Assembly (NCBI RefSeq): GCF_042649685.1
Contig: NZ_JBHRZT010000007.1
Span: 62,001-126,000 of the forward strand
Direction of reading: 5' to 3'
DNA from: Bacillus_BA songklensis
GTDB taxonomy: Bacteria > Bacillota > Bacilli > Bacillales > Bacillaceae_H
DNA: 64,000 bases
The notes beneath the pieces are model-generated. The model had not been told where the DNA came from and did not search any database. It saw only the letters and a list, made by a program, of their open reading frames with translations. A program made the translations under genes and the position numbers. Positions within the stretch are counted from its first letter, which is position 1. Each line of letters opens with the position of its first letter. Below are positions 42,625 to 51,795 of the stretch, piece by piece.

Positions 42625-43147
42625 GACTTTCTTTCATCCTTTCTACGAGCCAATCTATATAAATTTGTTCTTCCTCTATATAAAATAGCGGCAACGTACC
42701 ATGTGCATATGAAGGGAGCGGTACCCAGCTTATAATAGCGGCAATATTCGGTGCCGAACTAATTAAAGGGAGATCCTCCAATGAACGGATCAAAACGACT
42801 TTGTCATATGATTCCCTTTTATAGCCTTCTATCAAAATCAAATCGAGTGAAAATCCTTCATAGATTTGAATAATTCCCTCTAGCGGCCACTCTTTTTTTC
42901 CTGCATGAATTTGAAGCATCCCCGCTCCTTCCACGCCCGTCACCATGGCTCCCGCTTTCCGATGATGGAACGTATCTTTTTGCTCGTCACCTAAAGCGGG
43001 TGTTCCTCCATGACCATGATGCTTAATCGTTCCGACGCGCCACCCTTCTTGAGTACATCTTTCGATAAGCTTGGCTGTCAGCGTTGTTTTCCCGCTGTTT
43101 TGATAACCTACAATTTGGAAGATAATGGGCTTTCTCCCCAAGGCCAC
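42617..43147 (-). CDS. mobB: Molybdopterin-guanine dinucleotide biosynthesis protein B
   Basis: 176-residue GTP-binding protein with the P-loop GYQNSGKTT near the N-terminus. It assists MobA in attaching GMP to the cofactor. The start is GTG at 43147, giving the family-typical MALGRKPIIFQIVG and overlapping the end of moeA by 40 bases. No strong ribosome binding site is visible, which fits coupling to moeA translation. Confidence 0.9.
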   Translation of the reverse strand: MALGRKPIIFQIVGYQNSGKTTLTAKLIERCTQEGWRVGTIKHHGHGGTPALGDEQKDTFHHRKAGAMVTGVEGAGMLQIHAGKKEWPLEGIIQIYEGFSLDLILIEGYKRESYDKVVLIRSLEDLPLISSAPNIAAIISWVPLPSYAHGTLPLFYIEEEQIYIDWLVERMKESRG

Positions 43148-44400
43148 TCACATCCCAGCTGATCGTCCAACAATAATGCTTGAACCTTCATCCCTTTTTC
43201 AAATCCTCTCGTTCCGCCTGGCAGCACCATCAACGCATTTGCGTCGGCCAAAGAGGAGACGACATTGGATTTATCCAACCCGGACGGAGCGACGAACAAT
43301 CGAGCGTTGTCGTATGACAGCTTGCTTCGCACAAATCTCGTGAACGGATTCGGTTTTGGAAAATCGGCTCCCAATACAGCTTCTACCATTTGCAAATGCG
43401 GCTTGGATGAAAATAAAAAGGTGCGCACAATCGGCCGAACAAACAGTTCAAACCCTACATAACAGGCAGACGGATTGCCCGATAATCCAAACAGCAGCTT
43501 CCCGTTCAACTCGGCTACCGTTGTCACGCTTCCCGGTCTCATTGCCACTTTATTAAACAGTACGTTTGCTCCCAGCTGTTTGTAAATGGCCGGCAAATAG
43601 TCGTAATCGCCGACAGAGACTCCGCCTGTTGTAATAAGCATATCGACATCGCCCAACGCTTCTTCAACGGATGCGAAGCTTTTCTCGAAATCATCCGTTA
43701 CTTTCCCGATATATTTAGGTGTTGCACCCGCTCTGATGATTTGAGATGCAATCATATACGCATTACTATTGCGAATTTTCCCCGGTTCAAGCGGTTCATG
43801 CACTTCCAACAATTCCGTTCCGGTTGCCAGCACGCCGATGACCGGCTTTTTGGCTACAGGTACATGGGAATAGCCGAACGTCGCCAGAAGTGCCATCGTT
43901 CCGGGATTAATCATGGTTCCTTTCGGAACTAATGACTCTCCCTCTTTTACATCCTCTCCTTTAAGAGACAGATTTTCGCCGCATTTGACGGAACGTTTAA
44001 GCGACATATAATGTTTACCGTCTCTCTCCTCTTCCGTTGTAATCTCAAGCATCACGACAGCATCACAGCCGCCTGGAATTTGGGCGCCTGTCATGATTCG
44101 AACCGCTTGAAACGGTCCCACCGTTTCCGTAAAAACAGAACCTGCTCCGATTTGCCCTGCAACTTCAAACTCTACCGGGTTTTCCAAATTCGCATGTACT
44201 GTATCTTCAGAACGAATGGCAAATCCGTCATATGGGGAGCGGTCAAATGGAGGCACATCGTGATCTGCTACTAAGTCCTGCGCCAAAAGACGCCCGTAAC
44301 TATCTTCTAACCGAACCCACTCAAGCGCACCCTCTTTCGCGAATTTCATCACATGCCGCACCGCTTCGGCAACCGCAATCGGCTTTCTTCTTTCTACCAT
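43108..44400 (-). CDS. moeA: Molybdopterin molybdenumtransferase
   Basis: 430-residue MoeA that inserts molybdate into adenylated molybdopterin. PPFDRSPYDGFAIR, the MTGAQIP segment, TTGGVSVGDYD and GLSGNPSA are present in order. The frame opens at a GTG (44409). The ATG at 44400 lies eight bases after GGAG. It begins the tightly overlapping run moeA-mobB-moaE-moaD. Confidence 0.94.
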   Translation of the reverse strand: MVERRKPIAVAEAVRHVMKFAKEGALEWVRLEDSYGRLLAQDLVADHDVPPFDRSPYDGFAIRSEDTVHANLENPVEFEVAGQIGAGSVFTETVGPFQAVRIMTGAQIPGGCDAVVMLEITTEEERDGKHYMSLKRSVKCGENLSLKGEDVKEGESLVPKGTMINPGTMALLATFGYSHVPVAKKPVIGVLATGTELLEVHEPLEPGKIRNSNAYMIASQIIRAGATPKYIGKVTDDFEKSFASVEEALGDVDMLITTGGVSVGDYDYLPAIYKQLGANVLFNKVAMRPGSVTTVAELNGKLLFGLSGNPSACYVGFELFVRPIVRTFLFSSKPHLQMVEAVLGADFPKPNPFTRFVRSKLSYDNARLFVAPSGLDKSNVVSSLADANALMVLPGGTRGFEKGMKVQALLLDDQLGCEWPWGESPLSSKL

Positions 44401-44491
44401 CTCTTTCACTCCAATGCTTCTTGTTCTATCCTCAATCCTTACATGCCCTTAACAGTATGTAGTTCCTCAATTTCCTGATCATCATTTTTCA

Positions 44492-44544
44492 CGAAAAAGA
44501 CCTTTTGGCAAAATGCACAATCTTAAACAGACAGGTCTTTTTCG
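44492..44544 (-). terminator. Terminator of moeB
   Basis: CGAAAAAGACCT pairs with AGGTCTTTTTCG across a 29-base loop, about 45 bp after the moeB stop and ahead of moeA. Confidence 0.65.
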
Positions 44545-44587
44545 CAAGTAGACCTTAATCGCCCTCTGTCATGCCGGATTCTGCTGA

Positions 44588-45604
44588 TTAGCCTAGATAG
44601 CGATGATACAATGTCTTGGCTTCATTTACATCTTTCGTTCCATGGACGAACACGCGGCCATCCCGGAAAATGACGAGTCTGGCAGTTTCCAGCGACAATG
44701 AAACGAGATACGGATTTCGATCCACTTTTCCTTCTTGCGCCAATTGATCCGCAAGCTTTTCCAAATCATATTGGACGGGCTTTGGCGGTCGAATTTGAAC
44801 TGTGTCCCTGCCGCATAGCAATTCCGTTTTTGTTTGATTCTCAAATGAAAGAAACGGATATGTCCGGTTGTCACCGCAAGACAAACATGTCGCCTTTTTC
44901 ACTTTTCCGACTTTCACGGCGGTGTACTGATTTTTCCACAAATCAAACGACACAAGCGTTTGTCTTAACGATCCTTCATCTTCCACCAATATTTTTAGTG
45001 CTTCCGACAACTGGTAAGCGACGACCATTTGTACAGCAGGACTGATAATGCCAGCCGTATCACACGTCATTCCACCGAGTGGTACATGTTCAAGCAGGCA
45101 ATGCAGACAAGGCGTTTTTTGGGGAATGATTGTATAACTCATTCCATAACTGCCGACACACGCCCCGTAAATCCAGGGGATATCATGCTTTTGTGACAGG
45201 TCGTTAATGACCATTCTTGTATCGAAGTTGTCCGTTGCATCCAAAATTAAATGAACATCATGTAAAAGCGGTTCCAATTTCTCCGCCGTTCCATCGATTA
45301 CGTGCGAAACAATTTCCACATTTGAATTTACTTTACATAAGCGTTCTTTTGCGGCCATCGCTTTTGGCATTTTGCTTCTTGCATCATCTTCATCATAAAG
45401 TTGCTGGCGCTGCAAATTGCTCCATTCTACATAATCCCGATCCACGATCGTCAGCCTGCCGATTCCCGCCCGTACAAGTCCTTCCGCGCTCGCAGTTCCC
45501 AACGCCCCTGCCCCAACAATGAGCACATGCTTATCGGCTATCTTTTTCTGTCCCTCTTTTCCAATAGGCGAAAAGAGCTCCTGCCTGGAATATCTGTCAT
45601 TCAC
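44588..45604 (-). CDS. moeB: Molybdopterin-synthase adenylyltransferase
   Basis: 338-residue E1-like enzyme that adenylates the C-terminus of MoaD. The nucleotide motif GAGALGTASAEGL, the TDNFDTR loop and the zinc cysteines CLHC and CLSC are present. A rhodanese-like remainder follows at the C-terminus. The start is GTG at 45604 after AGGAAGG, giving the MNDRYSRQELF start. Hairpins at both ends separate it from moeA and moaA, so it may have its own promoter. Confidence 0.88.
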   Translation of the reverse strand: MNDRYSRQELFSPIGKEGQKKIADKHVLIVGAGALGTASAEGLVRAGIGRLTIVDRDYVEWSNLQRQQLYDEDDARSKMPKAMAAKERLCKVNSNVEIVSHVIDGTAEKLEPLLHDVHLILDATDNFDTRMVINDLSQKHDIPWIYGACVGSYGMSYTIIPQKTPCLHCLLEHVPLGGMTCDTAGIISPAVQMVVAYQLSEALKILVEDEGSLRQTLVSFDLWKNQYTAVKVGKVKKATCLSCGDNRTYPFLSFENQTKTELLCGRDTVQIRPPKPVQYDLEKLADQLAQEGKVDRNPYLVSLSLETARLVIFRDGRVFVHGTKDVNEAKTLYHRYLG

Positions 45605-45695
45605 GCTGCTGCCCTTCCTCTCTGAACACATATTGACGGATGGTTCGTCATCCGTCTTTTATTTTCTATATAAATTCATGACGGTTCATTTTCAG

Positions 45696-45738
45696 GAGGG
45701 TGCCACGAAAGCATTTTTTATGCATTCGCGGCACCCTC
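45696..45738 (-). terminator. Terminator of moaA
   Basis: GAGGGTGCC pairs with GGCACCCTC, with an inner GCAT/ATGC stem, directly after the moaA stop. Confidence 0.7.
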
Positions 45739-45745
45739 TTTTCGA

Positions 45746-46765
45746 TTAGCCTCCAATATAGGACATTTCAATTCTTTTTCGGTTTTTGGCCGTCTCTTCT
45801 GTCCGTTCGTCGGAATAGCGGTCTTTTCTGGTATTCCATACTTCCGTAACAGCTTTTGCTATTTCTTCATCCGATGCTTCCGATCTGACCATTTCTCTCA
45901 AATCAAAGCCTTTTGTCGCAAACAAACATGTGTACAGTTTGCCTTCGGCTGAAATACGGGCACGTGTACAACTTGAACAAAACGACTCCGAAACCGATGT
46001 AATAAATCCGACTTCCGTATTTGTTCCTGCATAACGGTAACGTTTAGCCACTTCACCGAAATAAGTAGGTTCCATCGGTTCAAGCGGATACACAGCATGA
46101 ATCCTCTCGTAGATCTCTCTTTTGGAAACGACTTGCTTAAAGTTCCATCCGTTCGTACTTCCTACGTCCATGAATTCGATAAATCTTAAGGTAATGCCCT
46201 TGTCTTTGAAGCAAGAAACCATTGGAATGATTTCATGGTCATTCATGCCTTTTTTTACGACCATGTTTACTTTTACTTCAAGACCTTCCTCACGTGCGGC
46301 TTCAATTCCTTTTAACACCGCTTTTGTGCTCACACCGCGTCCATTTATTTTTTTGAACAACTCATCATCGAGCGCATCGAGACTAACATTCACTCGCTGT
46401 AAGCCAGCTGCCTTTAAATCGGCAGCATGCTTGACTAAATACACTCCGTTTGTCGTTAAACCAATATCCTCAATGCCGTCAATGTTCATCAGCTTTCGGA
46501 TCAAAACAGGCAAATCGCGTCGCAATAAAGGCTCTCCGCCCGTTAAACGAATTTTCTTTACACCAAGCCGCGCAAAAACCTTTGCTAAACGTTCAATTTC
46601 TTCGAACGAAAGAAGCTGCTCCCTTGGCATAAAGGCATAATCCCGATCAAAAATTTCAGCGGGCATGCAGTACGTACAGCGGAAATTACACCGGTCTGTA
46701 ACGGAAATACGCAAATCTCTCATTGGACGCTGTAATTGATCATATATTAATGAATCTTTCATCAT
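45746..46765 (-). CDS. moaA: GTP 3',8-cyclase
   Basis: 339-residue radical SAM enzyme that starts molybdopterin synthesis from GTP. The N-terminal SAM cluster motif is CNFRCTYC. The C-terminal cluster cysteines (CSSC followed by a third Cys in YTCLF) and the terminal Gly-Gly needed for activity are present. A TTG at 46777 could extend the frame; the ATG at 46765 follows GGGAG. Its partner moaC is not in this window. Confidence 0.94.
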   Translation of the reverse strand: MMKDSLIYDQLQRPMRDLRISVTDRCNFRCTYCMPAEIFDRDYAFMPREQLLSFEEIERLAKVFARLGVKKIRLTGGEPLLRRDLPVLIRKLMNIDGIEDIGLTTNGVYLVKHAADLKAAGLQRVNVSLDALDDELFKKINGRGVSTKAVLKGIEAAREEGLEVKVNMVVKKGMNDHEIIPMVSCFKDKGITLRFIEFMDVGSTNGWNFKQVVSKREIYERIHAVYPLEPMEPTYFGEVAKRYRYAGTNTEVGFITSVSESFCSSCTRARISAEGKLYTCLFATKGFDLREMVRSEASDEEIAKAVTEVWNTRKDRYSDERTEETAKNRKRIEMSYIGG

Positions 46766-46840
46766 TGTCTCTCCCAACTCTCGATTGTCCTCTAAACACC
46801 ATTATAATTGTGCTGAACTAGTCTACTGTAAAGAACATCA

Positions 46841-46872
46841 CAAAAGGCCCTTAATTCGTTAAGAGCCTTTTG
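46841..46872. terminator. Terminator hairpin upstream of moaA
   Basis: CAAAAGGC-C-CTTAA pairs with TTAAGAGCCTTTTG around TTCG. It would stop transcripts coming from modB before the moaA promoter. Confidence 0.75.
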
Positions 46873-47471
46873 AATTGATCACTGGTGTATTTTCGGCACA
46901 TTCAAATTGTTTTACATAGGGCCTCATTAAAGTTTATGTTCATATTTGGCTCATTTGAATAAAACGAAATGAAAAAACTGAGGAAAACATGAATGGCTCC
47001 ACTTCTTCATTTCGCTTTATTCCCTTTCAGCTTTAACTGAAAACACACAAAATAGCCATTTCGTACAAATGAACGAAACATTTTAAACATCAACATCATT
47101 CTTTAGCAAAACCTTACATAAAAAGGAAAAAATGTTCACTTGTTTGAACATTTTATTTTTGGATGTTTGGGTGCATAGAAATGCCGAAGCATTATTAAGC
47201 TAACAACATTAAAACCAATTTACATATAAAAGGCTGTATTCATTGAGCCGTTATTTGAAATAAGGTACTTATCAATGACAATGGCTGGAGTAAATTATAC
47301 CACACTCCCCCTCTAAATTTCCAATCACACGGTAAATGCTCAGTTAGCTCTTTTCTTTTTTTCAGGAAAGAACTATGTTAAGTCCAGTATTAACTTTGAC
47401 TCAGTTAAATAAAAGAAAGGTCAAGGATTTTCTTGTTAGGATGGAGGCCGCCCACAAAGTGAAATTCCCCT
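46873..47471. other. 600-bp gap between moaA and modB, rich in palindromes
   Basis: No coding frame is supported. Visible structures are an inverted repeat AATAAAACGAAATGAA / TTCATTTCGCTTTATT (46959-47021, one extra base), TTTCAG-CTTTAA-CTGAAA next to it, and AAAATG-TTCA/TGAACATTTT (47129-47154) followed by a T tract that could be a terminator on the plus strand. I see no trace of modC. Confidence 0.5.
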
Positions 47472-48119
47472 TTATTTTAGCCGTGAGCTCATCCATAAAA
47501 AGAAAAAGGAAATGATAATGGACACCGCTACCCATAACCAAAGCTTTTGCATATCTCCCGTTTCGTAAGCAACATAAATGGCAACTGGAACGGTTTGTGT
47601 TTTTCCGGGAATATTGCCTGCAAACATAAGCGTTGCTCCGAATTCGCCAAATCCGCGTGTAAAGCTTAGAACCACACCTGAAGCTAGCTGCCTGATTGCA
47701 AGCGGAATCTCCACCATCCAAAACACCTTCCACTCTCCCGCTCCATCCACTCTGGCAGCATTCGTGATATCCCGATCGACGGATAAAAACGCCTGTCTGG
47801 CGCTCTGAAACATTAACGGAAAGGCTACTACAATGGAAGATATGACGGCTGCCCACCATGTAAACATAACGGATTGTTGAAAGGCTCCAAACATTTTTCC
47901 TATGAAGCTTTGGCTGCCGAAGACAACAATCAACATGAGCCCTACTACCGTAGGCGGCAGCACTAAAGGTATCATCAATATCGTTTCTAGCGCTATTTTT
48001 CCTTTAAACGATTTTCCTGACATCCATTTTCCCGCCAACGTTCCGCAAATCGCTGTAAAAATGACTGCCATGACGGATACTTTTATCGATAAAAAAACGG
48101 GAGACCAAAAATCCTGCAT
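47472..48119 (-). CDS. modB: Molybdate ABC transporter permease
   Basis: 215-residue permease with five membrane helices. The cytosolic loop ARVDGAGEWKVFWMVEIPLA contains the EAA-type coupling motif that contacts the ATPase. LSFTRGFGEFGATLMFAGN is characteristic of ModB. The ATG at 48119 follows AGAGG; the frame opens at 48143. Neither modA (binding protein) nor modC (ATPase) is next to it, which is unusual. It sits among cofactor genes, which supports molybdate as substrate. Confidence 0.88.
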   Translation of the reverse strand: MQDFWSPVFLSIKVSVMAVIFTAICGTLAGKWMSGKSFKGKIALETILMIPLVLPPTVVGLMLIVVFGSQSFIGKMFGAFQQSVMFTWWAAVISSIVVAFPLMFQSARQAFLSVDRDITNAARVDGAGEWKVFWMVEIPLAIRQLASGVVLSFTRGFGEFGATLMFAGNIPGKTQTVPVAIYVAYETGDMQKLWLWVAVSIIISFFFLWMSSRLK

Positions 48120-48355
48120 GATATTTGCACCTCTATTTGCCACAAATCTTTCACTAATTTTCCTATTCTTTCATAAGTGAGACTATACTAAAATGCATTC
48201 ACAACTATTTTGAATCACTAACTTTCTCACCATCTTTACCAAACTTTATGATAACGAGTTCTATCGTAGACGTAAAGAGCGGATAACGACAATGTTTCAT
48301 CCTTACATCGATCTCCCTTTAACCAATTTTGTTCGTTAATTAAGAATCGGCCATT

Positions 48356-48952
48356 TCACATTCGTTTCTTATGTGTTAATGATTGAAACGCCGACTGATC
48401 ATTGATGTTTTCAAACTCCTTGCCGTCAATTTGCAGGTCTTTCTCTGTCACCCATTGTACACGGCAGCGGTCAAGAAGCGATTTCATCCTGTAGTCACCA
48501 TCAATGAGCAACTCCTCTAAAATTGGTTGAACCCTCTGATGATAAATCGCAATCAATGGCTGAAACCTCCCGTTAATGACGGGAATCACCGCATCGACAT
48601 CTTCGTTTATAAAACGTTTCATGCGCTCGATAACAGAGGCGGTCATTCGGGGTGTATCGCAAGGAATCACTACATACCACTCCCCTTCATATTGCTTCAT
48701 TACCGTATAAATTCCCGCCATTGGCCCTTTTCCTTGAAATGGGCCAATATCCTCTGCGAGATGTGTCTCTCCATTTTGTTCAAACCGCTCTGTTAAATCA
48801 GGATGACTGACAATCATCATTTTATTTGTATTTGGTTCCAATGCTTTCTTCGCCCGTTCATAAAAAAATTGATCTTTATATATGGCAAATGCTTTCGGTT
48901 TCCCGAATCTCCTTGATATTCCTCCTGCAAGCAAAATCCCGATCATGTTCAT
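48356..48952 (-). CDS. mobA: Molybdenum cofactor guanylyltransferase
   Basis: 198-residue nucleotidyltransferase that adds GMP to the molybdenum cofactor. The N-terminal LLAGGISRRFGKPKA signature and the IPCDTPRM metal site are intact. AAGGAGA precedes the ATG. It is the first gene of the leftward molybdenum cluster. Confidence 0.92.
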   Translation of the reverse strand: MNMIGILLAGGISRRFGKPKAFAIYKDQFFYERAKKALEPNTNKMMIVSHPDLTERFEQNGETHLAEDIGPFQGKGPMAGIYTVMKQYEGEWYVVIPCDTPRMTASVIERMKRFINEDVDAVIPVINGRFQPLIAIYHQRVQPILEELLIDGDYRMKSLLDRCRVQWVTEKDLQIDGKEFENINDQSAFQSLTHKKRM

Positions 48953-49148
48953 TCTTGTACCGTCTCCTTACTTTTTCACTTTTTACTTATGATACCAGCT
49001 TTTCAATTGTAGCTAAATTGTAAACGCTGCGTCAGGTGTGACGTACTTCACAAAAGCCCCTCTTTTCGTCTGCTCCAAAACATTCCTTATTCCCTTTTGC
49101 CCTCTCCCCTCATATACTGTCATATACACTGAAACAGAGGTGAAAAAC

Positions 49149-49865
49149 ATGGATTTTCAATACATGGATATGCTCGCATTGTTAGGAGTCGGGGGTGCAC
49201 ATCCTGGAGGGCTGCATTTGACAAAACAATTGTTGGAAGAAGAAAAGATTACAAACGCCACAAATATTTTGGACATTGGATGCGGGACGGGGCAAACGGC
49301 TGCCTATATTACATGGGATTACAACTGCTCTGTTACGGCTTGTGATTTAAATGAGACGATGGTTGAAAAAGCAAATCAGCGTTTTGAACGGATGGACTTT
49401 CCTTTTCGTGCAAAGATTGAAAATGTGGAACAGCTTTCGTTTGCAGATAAAACGTTTGATTTTGTCCTATTAGAATCTGTTGCTGCTTTCACGGATGTTT
49501 CATTGTCCTTGACAGAATGCTGCCGGGTACTGAAAAAGAACGGCGTGCTTTTGGCGGTTGAAATGGTAAAAGACCCGAAACTCTCCCAGGAAGACGAGGA
49601 AGTGATTAAACGCTTTTATAACTTTCGTTCCGTTATGACAGAGTCGCAATGGATGGAACAACTAACAAAAGCAGGTTTCTCTCATATAACCATTGTCAAC
49701 GGATTAGACATGGGCGGAGAGGAGCACAATCTTGATTTTGGAATAGAATTTGATTTATCACCTAATATTAATCCTAGTGTCTTTGAGTTGCTGGATGAAC
49801 ATGAGCGTTTGACAGAACAATTTAGAGATTTACTGGGTTTTCGCGTATTTCGCTGCATTCGGTAA
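49149..49865 (+). CDS. Class I SAM-dependent methyltransferase
   Basis: 238-residue protein with the SAM-binding motif ILDIGCGTGQTAAYI (about residues 42-56), ACDLNETMV as the ribose-binding acid and FDFVLLESVAAF as motif IV. A helical C-terminal part follows. The open frame begins at 49038, but the ATG at 49149 lies after AGAGGTG. The substrate is unknown. Confidence 0.8.
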   Translation: MDFQYMDMLALLGVGGAHPGGLHLTKQLLEEEKITNATNILDIGCGTGQTAAYITWDYNCSVTACDLNETMVEKANQRFERMDFPFRAKIENVEQLSFADKTFDFVLLESVAAFTDVSLSLTECCRVLKKNGVLLAVEMVKDPKLSQEDEEVIKRFYNFRSVMTESQWMEQLTKAGFSHITIVNGLDMGGEEHNLDFGIEFDLSPNINPSVFELLDEHERLTEQFRDLLGFRVFRCIR

Positions 49866-49946
49866 AAAAACGGGATACTCGTCCATACCGCTTGTACTCC
49901 CTTTTCATAATGTAAGTATGAACAGATGAAAAGGAGGTACAAAAGA

Positions 49947-50204
49947 ATGAGTGCTGGAAACTATTATCATCTTTGCTGTCGTCATCAAGGTCGTGTCGCA
50001 CGGATTACTGACCGCTACGGAAACGTGCATGTGGGGCGGATTGCACGAGTAACAAGAAGCAGAGTGTATATCCAACCATTAAGACGCCGCGGCGGCTACG
50101 GCTGGGGATATTATGGATATGGAGGCTATTATTACGGCGCACCATATGGTCTAGCTTTAGGGTTCATTACTGGTTTCGCTTTAGGCGCAGCTCTTTTCTG
50201 GTAG
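49947..50204 (+). CDS. Small Gly/Tyr-rich protein, 85 aa
   Basis: The N-terminal half is basic and contains HVGRIARVTRSRVYIQPL, the look of a small beta-barrel. A Gly/Tyr stretch (GYGWGYYGYGGYYYG) and a C-terminal hydrophobic helix follow. AAGGAGG lies nine bases before the ATG. The Gly/Tyr composition resembles the C-terminus of the protein at 4336. A spore coat or envelope role is possible; I recognise no family. Confidence 0.65.
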   Translation: MSAGNYYHLCCRHQGRVARITDRYGNVHVGRIARVTRSRVYIQPLRRRGGYGWGYYGYGGYYYGAPYGLALGFITGFALGAALFW

Positions 50205-50214
50205 TAAGTAGATG

Positions 50215-50244
50215 CCCTCATGGAATTTTTGCATGGGGGTTTTA
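50215..50244 (+). terminator. Terminator of the Gly/Tyr-rich protein gene
   Basis: CCCTCATG pairs with CATGGGGG (one G-T pair), followed by TTTT. Confidence 0.55.
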
Positions 50245-50305
50245 ACCCTTTATCATTATTCTGATGTCTTTTTATCCTTACAGTAAAATTTCCATCGATA
50301 AACTA

Positions 50306-50342
50306 CAAAAAATGGATGTTATGTGAAGAACATCCATTTTTT
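50306..50342 (-). terminator. Terminator of htrB
   Basis: AAAAAATGGATGTT pairs perfectly with AACATCCATTTTTT around an eight-base loop. Confidence 0.85.
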
Positions 50343-50382
50343 GTAATAAAAAGACGTTGGATTCATTTATTCTCAACTGCTC

Positions 50383-51636
50383 TTATTGATTCGTCCCTCT
50401 CTCTGACATTTTCAACGACACATTCATTTGCCGGCCTCCACGATACAATTCAATTTGCACCCGTTCGCCTACCTTCGCTTTCGTATAAATGTATTTCCTT
50501 AATTCTCCGATGCTTTTAACATCCGTTCCATTGATCGATACGATCACGTCCTTTTCTTTCAGTCCAGCTTCCGCTCCTGGTGAAAACGGTTCTACCCCCG
50601 TAACGACAACACCGCCGGAAACGCCGCTAGGCAAATTCAATTCCTCTCTCTGGACGTATGGCGGCAATTCGCTGACATTCTCAAGGCCGATACCGATGTA
50701 TGGGCGTTTCACTTTCCCATTTTTCATTAAATCATTGACCATTGGAATGACATCATTGCTTGGAATCGCAAAACCAAGTCCCTCTACTCCGCTTTGCGAG
50801 ATTTTCAAGCTGTTGATTCCGATGACTTGCCCGGCACTGTTAATTAACGCTCCACCGCTGTTCCCCGGGTTGATGGCAGCATCCGTCTGGATGACATTTA
50901 AATCCCATTCACCTTCCGAAGTGGAGACAGGGATGGTTCTTTCTGTTCCACTGACGATCCCTTGAGTGACCGTTCTGGAAAATTGAAGACCGAGCGGATT
51001 GCCGATAGCGGTCACTTGCTCACCCGGACGAAGCTTGGATGAATCACCGAAACTTGCGACTTTGTCGACATACTTGCTTTCGATCTCCAAGACAGCCAAG
51101 TCTGTCAACGGATCGGCACCCACTATTCGCGCCTGCGTCTTTTGGCCGCTCGCCAAGGTTACTTCTACCTTGTTCGCTCCTTCGATGACATGGTTATTTG
51201 TTACGATATACGCCCGATCACCGGTCTTTTTAAAAATAACTCCTGATCCTGTTCCGGTCTCTGTATCCTGTGTATCGTTTGAGAAAAAGTCTTCTCTTTG
51301 TTGATAGTTGACCACTCCTACGACCGCTTTTGAAACCTGATCGATTGTATCCACCATTCCGTTTGAATTTGACGAAGTCGTTTGGACTGGCATGTCTGCT
51401 TTAGACTGTTCACCGGATGGCGATACGGCTGCCTGATCGGCTTTATGGTCCAGCGGTGAGGCGATCAGGCCAAGCGAAGATCCTGCAAAAAGAGTAATGG
51501 CACTACCGATAATCGCTCCCGTCATGGATGAGAGCAAAACATTGGATTTACGTTTGCTTTTGGTTTTCTCCTTTTCTATCGCTGCATTTCTTTCCTCTTC
51601 TATGCTTTTGTTTTGTTCGTTTTCATATATCTCCAT
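50383..51636 (-). CDS. htrB: HtrA-family serine protease (membrane-anchored quality control)
   Basis: 417-residue DegP/HtrA protease. A cytosolic N-terminal tail and one membrane helix (about residues 33-60) are followed by the trypsin-like domain with His149, Asp179 and Ser260 (NPGNSGGAL), then one PDZ domain (about 310-410). B. subtilis has three such proteins. The gene divergent from cssRS there is htrB, which decides the name. It degrades misfolded exported proteins and is induced by CssRS under secretion stress. Confidence 0.9.
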   Translation of the reverse strand: MEIYENEQNKSIEEERNAAIEKEKTKSKRKSNVLLSSMTGAIIGSAITLFAGSSLGLIASPLDHKADQAAVSPSGEQSKADMPVQTTSSNSNGMVDTIDQVSKAVVGVVNYQQREDFFSNDTQDTETGTGSGVIFKKTGDRAYIVTNNHVIEGANKVEVTLASGQKTQARIVGADPLTDLAVLEIESKYVDKVASFGDSSKLRPGEQVTAIGNPLGLQFSRTVTQGIVSGTERTIPVSTSEGEWDLNVIQTDAAINPGNSGGALINSAGQVIGINSLKISQSGVEGLGFAIPSNDVIPMVNDLMKNGKVKRPYIGIGLENVSELPPYVQREELNLPSGVSGGVVVTGVEPFSPGAEAGLKEKDVIVSINGTDVKSIGELRKYIYTKAKVGERVQIELYRGGRQMNVSLKMSERGTNQ

Positions 51637-51759
51637 CTTGATTCCTCCTTTTTGGCATCTTTTTTACTTGTTGTCTTTACTATAGGTCAAAAGTTTGGGA
51701 TAAAAATGAAAAGATTATGGGAAATTGTCAAAAAGTTCTTCATACATGCAAGGAAATAG

Positions 51760-51765
51760 TATAAT
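51760..51765 (+). promoter_or_regulatory. -10 box of the cssRS promoter
   Basis: A perfect TATAAT lies 31 bp before the cssR ATG. The -35 region (TCTTCA) is poor, as expected for a promoter that needs an activator such as CssR. Confidence 0.5.
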
Positions 51766-51795
51766 GAGATTGGAAAAATGGTAGGAGTGAGAACA

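Noticed and set aside
46122..46640. 172-codon open frame on the plus strand
   Set aside because: It is the antisense shadow of moaA, whose motifs are intact on the minus strand.
46766..46873. Possible molybdenum cofactor riboswitch in front of moaA
   Set aside because: Only a terminator hairpin is visible; the multi-stem Moco motif was not recognised.
47401..47859. 152-codon minus-strand frame overlapping modB
   Set aside because: Out-of-frame shadow of modB; Cys/Ser/Arg-rich composition is typical of a wrong frame.
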